From: JBBQED01 sp038320345
GTDB lineage: Bacteria > Bacteroidota > Bacteroidia > AKYH767-A > OLB10
Assembly (NCBI GenBank): GCA_038320345.1
Contig: JBBQED010000020.1
Span: 1 to 50,619, forward strand
Length of the DNA: 50,619 nucleotides
Direction of reading: 5' to 3'
This document shows, piece by piece, positions 43,545 to 50,619 of this stretch. Numbering within the stretch: position 1 is the stretch's first letter; every line of letters starts with the position of its first letter. A model generated the notes under the pieces. It did no database searches. It saw only the letters and a list, made by a program, of their open reading frames with translations, and was not told the origin of the DNA. Position numbers and translations under genes: made by a program.

Positions 43545-44160
43545 TGTTTTTTTTTACAGTCAAATTTATTATTGGATTGACAGCCTCATTATAACTGGTA
43601 TTATGAAGCCATAAAAAGAGCGTTAAAGAATCATTCGGACTCGCTTGTGCTTCATAATTGTAATCTAAATTGGAGTTTGGAAAACGCGAGTAATTTGAAA
43701 TTTGAAGTAAGGGTCGATCCATCTCTAAAGTGTTAAAATAAGATGTAACAGTGTCGGGTAATAACCTTGTTTGATTGGCTGTCTCTAAAATGTAATCCAT
43801 TTTCTCAATAAATTTCTCATTTACAAGTTGATTTTTCTCTATAAAATTTTTTGACTCCAAGTCATTTAACTCCTTAATATGACCTCGAAGTTGCATTAGT
43901 GATTGTGTGTCATAATAATGTACCAGCGAATCACGAAGGTTGTTTCGACTTTTTATTAATTCATCTTTCTCATTTTTGTGAATTGAGATTAATGTATTCA
44001 TGCCGTCTCCATACAATTTGTTGTAGCCCATAAGTACTAGAAACCCCAGTCCAAATCCTAGCATAAAAAATAATGTGATTAAAATAAGTATTTGGATTGG
44101 TGACGGATTAGAGTTGACTTTCTCATCGACTAATTTGTATAATTCAATTAATTTTTCCAA
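43501..44160 (-). CDS. membrane-anchored coiled-coil protein, frameshifted near its 3' end
   Basis: A 219-residue protein as read. A single membrane helix lies at about 23-45 (ILILITLFFMLGFGLGFLVLMG), then a coiled coil at about 58-125 (NEKDELIKSRNNLRDSLVHYY, QLRGHIKELNDLESKNF, in short heptad blocks), then a beta-rich segment. In the last 15 codons an A9 run on the coding strand (43547-43555) is followed by an early stop, while the next frame stays open for about 115 more codons. With eight A instead of nine the protein would be about 320 residues. I recognise no family. It lies in the mobile element upstream of the 53-residue membrane protein and could be a membrane effector or a regulator. 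The missing base could be a real phase-variable state, programmed slippage, a mutation or a sequencing error. Confidence 0.6.
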   Translation of the reverse strand: MEKLIELYKLVDEKVNSNPSPIQILILITLFFMLGFGLGFLVLMGYNKLYGDGMNTLISIHKNEKDELIKSRNNLRDSLVHYYDTQSLMQLRGHIKELNDLESKNFIEKNQLVNEKFIEKMDYILETANQTRLLPDTVTSYFNTLEMDRPLLQISNYSRFPNSNLDYNYEAQASPNDSLTLFLWLHNTSYNEAVNPIINLTVKKNKRELNKFHCTTLRN

Positions 44161-44244
44161 TTTATATATTATTTATATTGGCTAATATAGAATAAAAATA
44201 CTATCAAGTTCAAAATCAAAAATGTCTTTCATTGCAACAGAAGC

Positions 44245-44428
44245 TTTTCTGGCTTTCTATGCAGGTTTCGTAATGCAAAAGTAGAGCAACATTTCAGCAT
44301 CCTTCGTACCCTCCGGGATTCCAAAAGTTTTCCCGGCATATCCTCATTTAATTCCGGTATTCCAGTTTCCTTTTGGAATTCCTTTCATGTCACTCTTTCA
44401 TGCTGGCATTACATTAAAAGCCAGAAAA
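44245..44428. repeat. 184-bp nested imperfect inverted repeat upstream of radC
   Basis: Three nested perfect pairs: TTTTCTGGCTTT (44245-44256) with AAAGCCAGAAAA (44417-44428); GTAATGC (44270-44276) with GCATTAC (44406-44412); and ATTCCAAAAG (44318-44327) with CTTTTGGAAT (44370-44379). The outer arm ends exactly at the ATG of the RadC-type gene at 44429. The layout is that of a long imperfect palindrome or a small non-coding inverted-repeat element (MITE-like). Confidence 0.6.
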
Positions 44429-44872
44429 ATGAAAAATATACTAGCGGAAATCAAAGTTAATTATCAGTCTAAGGTGAAATTCTCCGAAATGCCATTTATT
44501 AGTTCCTCCAAGGACGCAGAGAAACTTCTCCGATCCATGTGGAGTGACTCTATGGAGTTCAAGGAAGAGTTTTATATACTAATTCTTAACAGAGCAAATA
44601 GAGTTAAAGGTTACTACAAAGTATCTGAAGGTGGAACAGCTGGAACCGTAGTTGATCCGAAGATTGTTTTTTCAGTTGCACTAAAATGTCAGGCAAGTGG
44701 AATTATACTTGCGCATAACCACCCTTCGGGAAATTCACAACCGAGTGAATCTGATAGGCAATTGACCAAAAAGATCAAAGAAGGGGGAAAGCTGTTAGAA
44801 ATACAGATATTGGATCATATCATTATTACTGCTGAATCTTACTATTCTTTTGCGGATGAGGAAGATATGTGA
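44429..44872 (+). CDS. short RadC-family JAB-domain protein
   Basis: A 147-residue protein from the ATG at 44429 (MKNILAEIKVNYQSKV); the frame is open a little further upstream but that part lies in the inverted repeat. It has the RadC/JAB (JAMM) metal site: Glu46/Glu47 region (FKEEFYIL), His96-Asn-His98-Pro-Ser100 and Asp109 (SESDRQL), and a typical tail (ILDHIIIT...YYSFADE). It lacks the N-terminal helix-hairpin-helix region of full-length RadC proteins of about 220 residues. Short RadC genes are common on mobile islands of Bacteroidota, where their role is not known. It is the only plus-strand gene of the element. It could also be the last trace of a neighbouring element. Confidence 0.88.
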   Translation: MKNILAEIKVNYQSKVKFSEMPFISSSKDAEKLLRSMWSDSMEFKEEFYILILNRANRVKGYYKVSEGGTAGTVVDPKIVFSVALKCQASGIILAHNHPSGNSQPSESDRQLTKKIKEGGKLLEIQILDHIIITAESYYSFADEEDM

Positions 44873-45045
44873 TGGCTGGTTTTATTTAATTTTAATTAAA
44901 TATATTTGCTATAATTATTAAAAGAAAGTTTAAGCCATTCCTTGGCGAATAAACTGCTCTTATTCTTAACCGAAACCGGTTTTATGCCTGGGCAACGATT
45001 GATGACTCCTTTGCAGGTAGGGTTGATTTGGGAGTATTTGGGTAG

Positions 45046-45069
45046 GCCGTAATCTGAATGTATTACGGC
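45046..45069 (-). repeat. inverted repeat over the stop codon of the T9SS protein gene
   Basis: GCCGTAAT (45046-45053) pairs with ATTACGGC (45062-45069) around an eight-base loop. There is no T-run on the minus strand after it, so a terminator function is uncertain. Confidence 0.4.
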
Positions 45070-46619
45070 TTTACAAACTTCCTAACCAATTTCTCCTTTT
45101 CTGTTGTAAGCGAAATAATATACAAACCTGAAGTGTAACCACTCATGTCCATATCTCTGGTAAAACTCCGATAACCATCAGCACCGGAATCTAAATTGCC
45201 GCTTTCCTGAATTATTTCCCTTCCTGAAATATCATAAATTTTTAATTCATACTTACTGCCTGTTAACTTATCAGCATTTATAAAAGCTATTTTCCATTGT
45301 GCATCATAGTAAACGAACAGATTAGAATAATTGCTAATTAGTTCATTTAACCCAACACTTAAAGTATCACAAATACTTCCACTATCTTTTGCAAGTTCGT
45401 AATTGGGATTGTTGGGAAGACCTACATAGGTTCTATGCCCACCTAAATTAAAGCTGAAAGGTTGAAAATTACAGGCCGCTCCTAAACTATCCGGTGAATT
45501 GATGACCGAAATATTAGAATTTGTAGTAGACCAACTTGTATCACAGTAAAAATAATTCCAAGCACAATCAGGTGAATAATCAACACAGCTTAAATAAATT
45601 TTATTATCTGGGCCTATCTGCAGTAAACCAGCTTCAGTTGGTCTTGAAAAAATCTGCAAGGTATCCGCACTCGCCAATACATTACTTGCATTTAGGTCAT
45701 ACTGCGTTAAAAAAGAAGTGTCTTTATTTGCTCCCAATTCAATAGATGTTGCATATAATTTACTTGCATCAGGTGATAGTGCAAAACTCCAGTATTTTTT
45801 ATATGGGGGTGTTACATTGCTAATATGAATTGTATTGGTATTTGACAAAAGTCCGGTACATCGATCAAAATCGTATGATTCAAATAAATTACCAGCTGAC
45901 ATTGCATAAAGTTTACTTCCATTCGAAGTAAACTTTAATCTTAAAATACTGCCATACTGTACTGGTGATCCGATATGTTGAATAAATGGACCAGAAACGC
46001 CTGATGGGCTGATAAGATAGGAATAAAAAGCATCAAGTGCTGCTGTATTACTATATGGTTTCATAAATACCCACCAATCACGTCCGTTACCATGTTTTAC
46101 TGCGGCAAGTCCATCACCAACTTCGAAAGATTGAAGCTGAATATTTTTTTGAGTAACTTTTCCTAAACCATTATTATATGAAAGATCAATAACTGAATAA
46201 AAAATTCCTGCAGGCATACTAACTACTCCGATTGTAAACAAATAGAACCGTTCACTATTTCCAGGATCGGGAACAATAATCATTTCCTGATACCAAAGTA
46301 AAGACTTTAGCCTTTCACCATTCTGCATTTTTTGATGACTCTTATTAATTACATATCCATAATCATCATTTCCAGACGTTAGCCATGAAAGACTATCCGG
46401 TGATCCTGCATAAAAAAGTAAATTGCCCACACTATCGCAAATACTTGCACAGGTCCCTCGCACTCTTAATATACTATGACCCGGTACTGGATTGCTCAAA
46501 TTGCTAAAGTCAATACCGGCACTATCACCAAAGCACCAGTATCTATCGGTGAACTGCCCATGTACTTTTGAGCAATTCACCGATAATAACAACAGGAATA
46601 AATAAAATACTATTCTCAA
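45063..46619 (-). CDS. secreted beta-propeller-like protein with T9SS sorting domain
   Basis: A 518-residue protein with signal peptide (ending KVHGQ, residue 22; a lipobox-like LSVNC precedes it). The mature protein opens with the WCFGDSAGIDFSN signature of a secreted family I have seen in Bacteroidota, followed by WD/propeller-like repeats (for example LKFTSNGSKLYAMS and FALSPDASKLYATS, then LLQIGPDNKIYLS). The C-terminal 70 residues are a T9SS type A sorting domain (YELKIYDISGREI, later SGLYIISLTTEKEKLVRKF). It is therefore exported through the outer membrane and attached to or released from the surface. It starts two bases before the end of the beta-helix gene, so the two are cotranscribed. 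An 8-bp inverted repeat at 45046-45069 covers the stop codon. Confidence 0.85.
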   Translation of the reverse strand: MRIVFYLFLLLLSVNCSKVHGQFTDRYWCFGDSAGIDFSNLSNPVPGHSILRVRGTCASICDSVGNLLFYAGSPDSLSWLTSGNDDYGYVINKSHQKMQNGERLKSLLWYQEMIIVPDPGNSERFYLFTIGVVSMPAGIFYSVIDLSYNNGLGKVTQKNIQLQSFEVGDGLAAVKHGNGRDWWVFMKPYSNTAALDAFYSYLISPSGVSGPFIQHIGSPVQYGSILRLKFTSNGSKLYAMSAGNLFESYDFDRCTGLLSNTNTIHISNVTPPYKKYWSFALSPDASKLYATSIELGANKDTSFLTQYDLNASNVLASADTLQIFSRPTEAGLLQIGPDNKIYLSCVDYSPDCAWNYFYCDTSWSTTNSNISVINSPDSLGAACNFQPFSFNLGGHRTYVGLPNNPNYELAKDSGSICDTLSVGLNELISNYSNLFVYYDAQWKIAFINADKLTGSKYELKIYDISGREIIQESGNLDSGADGYRSFTRDMDMSGYTSGLYIISLTTEKEKLVRKFVKP

Positions 46620-46621
46620 AT

Positions 46622-49222
46622 CTATTTAATTAAACTGATTTTCCAGCGCATTTTTTTACTAGTGGATGTTTCGACAATAAGTGAATAAATACCACTCGAA
46701 TTTGAACTCAAATCAAATATACGGAAATTTGAGTCTTGATCCAACTCACCTTGATTAATCAACTTCCCTAATGTATTGTAAATTAACCATTTAGCCGATT
46801 CGTTTTTTGACAATAAGTAATGAATTTTAAATTGTCCGGAAGTTGGATTTGGCTCAACAATGAAGTTCGATTCTGAATTGTTCTCGGTACTTGCTAGGCG
46901 AAAGGCTATTTCTGTGTCGTCTAAGTATATTCCAAGAATAGCACGTGCTCTATAAACTGCTTCACCTCCAAACGCTGGTAATTGATACGCAATTGCTAAT
47001 AAATCTGAACGTTGCTGTTCGTTGTATTCAAGTGTATCGTTTACTATTCCGGCGCATATTTCATTTACTTTAACTGTATTAACATCCATCAAATAATCAG
47101 GGTTGATATTTTGATTTTGCAGATATGCATTTGCCCGATCATCATCACTTAATAGTTCGTTGATTTCTGTTATTGTTCCAATATTGTTCAATGCCATTAA
47201 AGTAAAGAAGTTTTGGAGTTCTACATCGTATGTTGACCCCGAATACATAAGCTGTAAACTATCTTTTAAACTTCTATAAACATACATTCTGTTATAGTAT
47301 GCAATTTCGTCCGAATGGGCATTTAAGATACTATCTGAAATAATATTATACAATCGATCAGGCCAGCAATTTATACAACCGGGTGTAACACAGTCAGTAA
47401 ATCCAAACGTAGAAGGAACATCAGCAATCACACTGCTAATAAAGGGAGCAGCAGTTGGATCTTCGTCCGTATTGGGGTTTGGATAATACCATTTAACAAG
47501 TGATGGCGGTATTAAGCCATCATCAATAATCCTTGAATTTCCGGGCCATGTGCCTCCTGAGAGATAAGATTTCCAAGAATTATGATTGGGAAGATTGCCT
47601 GAAGCACCTGTAATCTGATCGTCCATTTGGAAGTTCGCACCTCTCAATTTAAATCCTTCTTGTCCGTCAATTAATTCGTTGCATTGAAATACTGATCCTA
47701 AACAATGTCCACCAACAACAATAGATGTAGGCATATTTGAAATTATATTATGAGAAATCAGATTATGGCTATCATAATTACTAATACCAACAGCGAGATC
47801 ACCTTGTAAACCTCCAACCATACTAGGAACGGTTTGAAAAATATCAGTGTTATTAATAGTACGGAGAATTGAGTTGTTCTCAACATCGATAGACGTTGTA
47901 GATTGGAGGAAGATTCCCCGTCTGGCTGAAAGTCTACCTGTTGAATAGCTAATTTTATTATTAGGTACAAAGTAATTAATTATATTATTTCTGATCTGTC
48001 CTTCAACTTGATTCAAAACATGGATGCCAAATTTGCAATTTGCTATCATGTTGTCGCGAATATTTAAACTTTCAGAATAGAATGAAGACATACTAGGTTG
48101 GAAATTATGCACATAAATACCTACCCTTGATTCAATTGCTTCATCAAATCCGCCTGTTGAAAAATCTGGATTAATTAAATTAGAATCAATTGAGATTGGT
48201 CTCAATAAATCATTAGCCAACTCAACCGCGTATGCACCAAAACCGTCCATGAAGTTTTCACTAATTACAACAGGTTGCTGGTTTACATTCCAAACTTTTA
48301 CATCAACTGTCGGTAAATCTGGAGGAATTGGATATTCCGTATGCTTAAAATAATTATGAATTATTTTTGTATCATAATTATGATATACCTCAATTTGCGT
48401 ATCATAGTTGTAAAACTTATTCTTTGCATTTACAACTCCATTCAAATCATCAATTATTTTTGAGTTCGCAGGATCATAATCACCAATTATAATGGAATAA
48501 TTTCCATAGGTAGTAGCACCACTTGGCTTGTTCCCACTTGCTCTGATTCCAGTTGTTTTAAAATAAGGATTAGAGCCTTTGTCAAAACTACATTCAACTG
48601 GAATATTCAAATTAGTTCTAAGAACATCAATTCCTATACTAGCATCATCGAAAACACATTGATTGCCAATATTTACAGAACCAGCATCAACAGCCCAAAT
48701 GTGACTAACTGATTTATCTAAATGAATATTAGATGGATATATCTTCAAATTTTTGGAACAAGTGAAAGTCGTCCTGGATATATTAAAAAAGTGTTCAAAA
48801 TCTCCATCGTGCAAATAAATTCCTACTTTATTATTGTTAAAGGTAACCCATTCACCAACAGTTACTGATGTGTAATATATAGAAGCACTCATAGTTGCAT
48901 CTATAGCATAATCTGCATCTTCTATCTTAGTTTGATCAACTAGATTATTTCCTGTAATAATTAATTCACCTCCAGGTTCGACAATTATTCCATGCCACAT
49001 TTCTGAACCACAACTCTTTAAATGAGCCTTGTTCTCTATTGTTAGTTTTCCTCCATCTTCAATAGTAATTGATTTGCCACGAGCAATTGAAATAGTAGAG
49101 CCATCAATTGTAATATCATCTGTGGACTTTATTACAATATCTATATTTAAATTATATTCATTTTGGGTACTACCAGCTGATGTATTTATTATATTAGTTC
49201 CACTAAAATCCGATAATTTCAA
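46622..49222 (-). CDS. secreted parallel beta-helix protein with T9SS sorting domain, 5' end missing
   Basis: An 866-residue frame from the first ATG, but without a signal peptide. Repeats of the right-handed beta-helix kind run through most of it (for example ITIEDGGKLTIENKAHLKSC, then NIIISHNIIS-like turns and DNMIANCKFGIHVLNQVEGQIRNN in short blocks). Residues from about 795 to the end are a T9SS type A domain (VEPNPTSGQFKIHYLL, SGIYSLIVETSTSKKMRWKIS). The frame stays open about 40 codons further upstream of the ATG, to about 49346, reading VIANTTVEISDPTNCCDLTNE, which looks like real protein, so the ATG at 49222 is probably not the true start and the signal peptide is lost at the junction with the plus-strand gene. 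Function is probably surface adhesion or glycan-linked binding; unknown in detail. Confidence 0.8.
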   Translation of the reverse strand: MKLSDFSGTNIINTSAGSTQNEYNLNIDIVIKSTDDITIDGSTISIARGKSITIEDGGKLTIENKAHLKSCGSEMWHGIIVEPGGELIITGNNLVDQTKIEDADYAIDATMSASIYYTSVTVGEWVTFNNNKVGIYLHDGDFEHFFNISRTTFTCSKNLKIYPSNIHLDKSVSHIWAVDAGSVNIGNQCVFDDASIGIDVLRTNLNIPVECSFDKGSNPYFKTTGIRASGNKPSGATTYGNYSIIIGDYDPANSKIIDDLNGVVNAKNKFYNYDTQIEVYHNYDTKIIHNYFKHTEYPIPPDLPTVDVKVWNVNQQPVVISENFMDGFGAYAVELANDLLRPISIDSNLINPDFSTGGFDEAIESRVGIYVHNFQPSMSSFYSESLNIRDNMIANCKFGIHVLNQVEGQIRNNIINYFVPNNKISYSTGRLSARRGIFLQSTTSIDVENNSILRTINNTDIFQTVPSMVGGLQGDLAVGISNYDSHNLISHNIISNMPTSIVVGGHCLGSVFQCNELIDGQEGFKLRGANFQMDDQITGASGNLPNHNSWKSYLSGGTWPGNSRIIDDGLIPPSLVKWYYPNPNTDEDPTAAPFISSVIADVPSTFGFTDCVTPGCINCWPDRLYNIISDSILNAHSDEIAYYNRMYVYRSLKDSLQLMYSGSTYDVELQNFFTLMALNNIGTITEINELLSDDDRANAYLQNQNINPDYLMDVNTVKVNEICAGIVNDTLEYNEQQRSDLLAIAYQLPAFGGEAVYRARAILGIYLDDTEIAFRLASTENNSESNFIVEPNPTSGQFKIHYLLSKNESAKWLIYNTLGKLINQGELDQDSNFRIFDLSSNSSGIYSLIVETSTSKKMRWKISLIK

Positions 49223-49269
49223 TTCATTTGTAAGGTCACAACAATTAGTTGGATCCGATATTTCTACTG

Positions 49270-49300
49270 TTGTATTTGCTATTACAATAATGAGGCGATC
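49270..49300. other. junction of two head-to-head truncated beta-helix genes
   Basis: Coding character on the minus strand fades at about 49285 and on the plus strand begins at about 49290. Neither gene has a signal peptide or promoter here, although both products belong to a family that is normally exported. The simplest reading is an inversion or recombination breakpoint between paralogues. See the finding. Confidence 0.5.
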
Positions 49301-50564
49301 GAGAATAGAAAATGCAGTAATCGGTATAAGGCTCAGCCGAGATAATAAATCCTACTTTATCGTTGATCAAAGTACTTTTGATCAGAATCACATAGACATA
49401 CAAGCTAAGAAAGCTAGAAGTTATGGAGATTATTCATCGATAAAAAAATCAACCTTTACATGTACTCAAACCTTGAAACATCCTTACATAGGAAAGTTAA
49501 CGGATATACATATAGAATTAGAGCGGTTTGATTTGGATAATGCAATCACTGAGAATTTAAGTGGTAATTATATTACAAAAGGAAATTATGGTATTAAAGC
49601 TTATAACGGTTGCTTAGTAAACTCATACCAGAATACTTACTACTCCTTGGATAAAGGGTTTGATCTTTCATATAATTGTGAACTATTGGCGGTAGATCGA
49701 AATCACTTTTCTTTTTGTACTACAGGCATCAGAGCTAATGATGGTTGTGTGTTAACTGTGGAAGAAGAAAATATTTTTGATTATTGTACAAATGGAATAT
49801 GGGCATCGGTCAGTTCCGCTCTGTATGTTGGTACTTGGGGAAATCCTAATTACTTCACTAACTGTTGGAATTCCATAACTGCATCGACAAATTGCGATCC
49901 AATTCAAATTGAGAATAACGACATTAAAGACTTAGGATACAAAGGAATTTACAGCACAGCCAATCCGGGATGTACACAGATGATCCGGAACAACTACATC
50001 CATAATTCTAGTACATTAACTAATAAGTGCCATGGCGTCTTTATGGATAATAATGTAAGTACAACCGGGTACAATATTTCAATACTAAAAAATACCATAG
50101 AAAACATTGGTATCGGAATCTACGTGAACGTTTCCAATTCTTTCTATGTCCACGAAAACACAATTACCTTACCGGATAACTCATTGCATTATGGACTAAA
50201 CGGAATTCTAATTACTGGAGCTGATAACGGTTCAATAAAATTAAATGAAGTTTCTGGGAATAGCACCACCATATTTGATTCGCTTTCTGCTTCAATAAAT
50301 ATAAGTTTGAGTACGAAACCGATATTATCTTGTAATAAGGTTGAATATACTTATCGAGGGATTACTTTACAGGGAAACACGAGTGGTGCAAAACTTTATT
50401 CTAATGATATGACGGGCTGTTTCTATCAGTTTCATCTTTACGACAACTTTAATGGAATTGGACATCAAGGTACTTCTTCTAGTTGCGATTTGACATATAA
50501 CAATCGATGGTTTACTCATGCAAGTGGTGGAGCGGATTTATGTGCAGAAAAAGTTTCAAATTAA
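49290..50564 (+). CDS. parallel beta-helix protein, 5' truncated and lacking a T9SS tail
   Basis: A protein of about 424 residues from the ATG at 49290 (MRRSRIENAVIGIRLSRDN); the frame extends upstream to 49029 but that part is antisense to the minus-strand beta-helix gene and has no protein character. The content is right-handed beta-helix repeats: FIVDQSTFDQNHIDI, NCWNSITASTNCDPIQIENN, MIRNNYIHNSS, ISILKNTIENIGIGIYV. It resembles the minus-strand protein, especially STFTCTQTLKH against TTFTCSKNLKI and the CNKVEYTYRGITLQG segment against CNELIDGQEGFKLRG. There is no signal peptide and it stops (CAEKVSN) without a sorting domain, so both ends look incomplete. It is probably a broken paralogue. 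The strand is followed by very AT-rich DNA to the end of the window. Confidence 0.65.
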   Translation: MRRSRIENAVIGIRLSRDNKSYFIVDQSTFDQNHIDIQAKKARSYGDYSSIKKSTFTCTQTLKHPYIGKLTDIHIELERFDLDNAITENLSGNYITKGNYGIKAYNGCLVNSYQNTYYSLDKGFDLSYNCELLAVDRNHFSFCTTGIRANDGCVLTVEEENIFDYCTNGIWASVSSALYVGTWGNPNYFTNCWNSITASTNCDPIQIENNDIKDLGYKGIYSTANPGCTQMIRNNYIHNSSTLTNKCHGVFMDNNVSTTGYNISILKNTIENIGIGIYVNVSNSFYVHENTITLPDNSLHYGLNGILITGADNGSIKLNEVSGNSTTIFDSLSASINISLSTKPILSCNKVEYTYRGITLQGNTSGAKLYSNDMTGCFYQFHLYDNFNGIGHQGTSSSCDLTYNNRWFTHASGGADLCAEKVSN

Positions 50565-50619
50565 AATTTTTTTTCGGAATTTTTTTCTATACTCCCATTT
50601 TTATTTTTTTCTATCCTAT

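Larger units (their letters stand above)
37682..44872. mobile_element. integrated genetic element next to tRNA-Leu (right end not defined)
   Basis: The element begins directly after the tRNA-Leu 3' end. The first gene is a tyrosine recombinase reading towards the tRNA, the standard layout of tRNA-targeted islands. Further genes are an excisionase-like HTH protein, an ArdC-type antirestriction protein, a sigma-like protein, a second tyrosine recombinase, small membrane proteins and a short RadC. No relaxase, coupling ATPase, replication protein or phage structural gene is visible, so it is an island or a remnant and not a complete conjugative element or prophage. I searched for a second copy of the tRNA 3' end (attR) in the rest of the window and did not find it, so the right border given here is only the last gene with element character. 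Confidence 0.6.

Noticed and set aside
37682..44872. Prophage or complete conjugative transposon
   Set aside because: No capsid, terminase, portal, tail, relaxase, coupling ATPase or Tra genes are visible.
49029..49289. First 87 codons of the plus-strand beta-helix frame
   Set aside because: Antisense to the minus-strand beta-helix gene up to 49222 and not protein-like; the homologous part begins at about 49290.
1..50619. CRISPR arrays
   Set aside because: No set of regularly spaced repeats of 25-40 bp and no Cas proteins; the only tandem units (37125-37281) are tRNA-like and only two in number.

Overview
The window is about 50.6 kb of AT-rich DNA from a member of the phylum Bacteroidota. 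The evidence for this is type IX secretion C-terminal domains, a PorV/PorQ-type outer-membrane protein, a TonB-dependent receptor with a carboxypeptidase-like N-terminal domain, a GGGP-synthase-family protein, and promoters of the form TTG-N20-TAnnTTTG in front of several genes. I cannot place it below phylum level from the sequence alone. There are no rRNA genes, CRISPR arrays or recognisable insertion sequences.

Positions 1-5.5 kb: the 3' end of der, then a minus-strand signalling cluster with a CHASE3/PAS histidine kinase, a NarL-type response regulator, a receiver-like protein that has lost its phospho-acceptor Asp, and a single-domain receiver. Positions 5.5-10.1 kb: a tight minus-strand operon of a CBS-type PLP enzyme, a BtuF-like metal-receptor protein and a patatin fused to an outer-membrane barrel. 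Positions 10.2-17.5 kb: NadR-like kinase and PnuC, an AraC regulator, an S9 peptidase, a phosphopantetheinyl transferase with a GGGP synthase, and S-adenosylhomocysteine hydrolase. Positions 17.5-23.4 kb: a Rieske-fold lipoprotein lacking its cluster ligands, two small secreted proteins, SMC, and a membrane-anchored protein. Positions 23.5-32.3 kb: a three-gene plus-strand operon of TonB receptor, giant Asp-rich secreted protein with a T9SS-like tail, and PorV/PorQ-like shuttle. Positions 32.3-37.0 kb: greA, HIT, ruvC, trmH-like and mutS housekeeping genes.

From 37.0 kb the character changes. Two partial tRNA-like repeat units carrying an 18-bp palindrome precede an intact tRNA-Gly. A tRNA-Leu then marks the left edge of an integrated element running to about 44.9 kb. 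It holds two tyrosine recombinases, an excisionase-like HTH protein, an ArdC-type antirestriction protein translationally coupled to a sigma-like protein, a membrane coiled-coil protein interrupted at an A9 run, a small two-helix membrane protein, and a short RadC preceded by a large nested inverted repeat. The right attachment site was not found.

From 45.0 kb to the end lie surface proteins: a T9SS-sorted propeller-like protein and two beta-helix proteins facing away from each other. The two beta-helix genes appear to be joined head to head with both 5' ends missing, which suggests an inversion breakpoint, a recombination product or an assembly chimera.

The best candidates for unusual biology are the tRNA-derived repeat array, the head-to-head beta-helix junction, the island's regulatory and frameshifted genes, the pseudo-receiver in the signalling cluster, and the ligand-less Rieske lipoprotein. 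I did not find a complete, clearly new multi-gene system.
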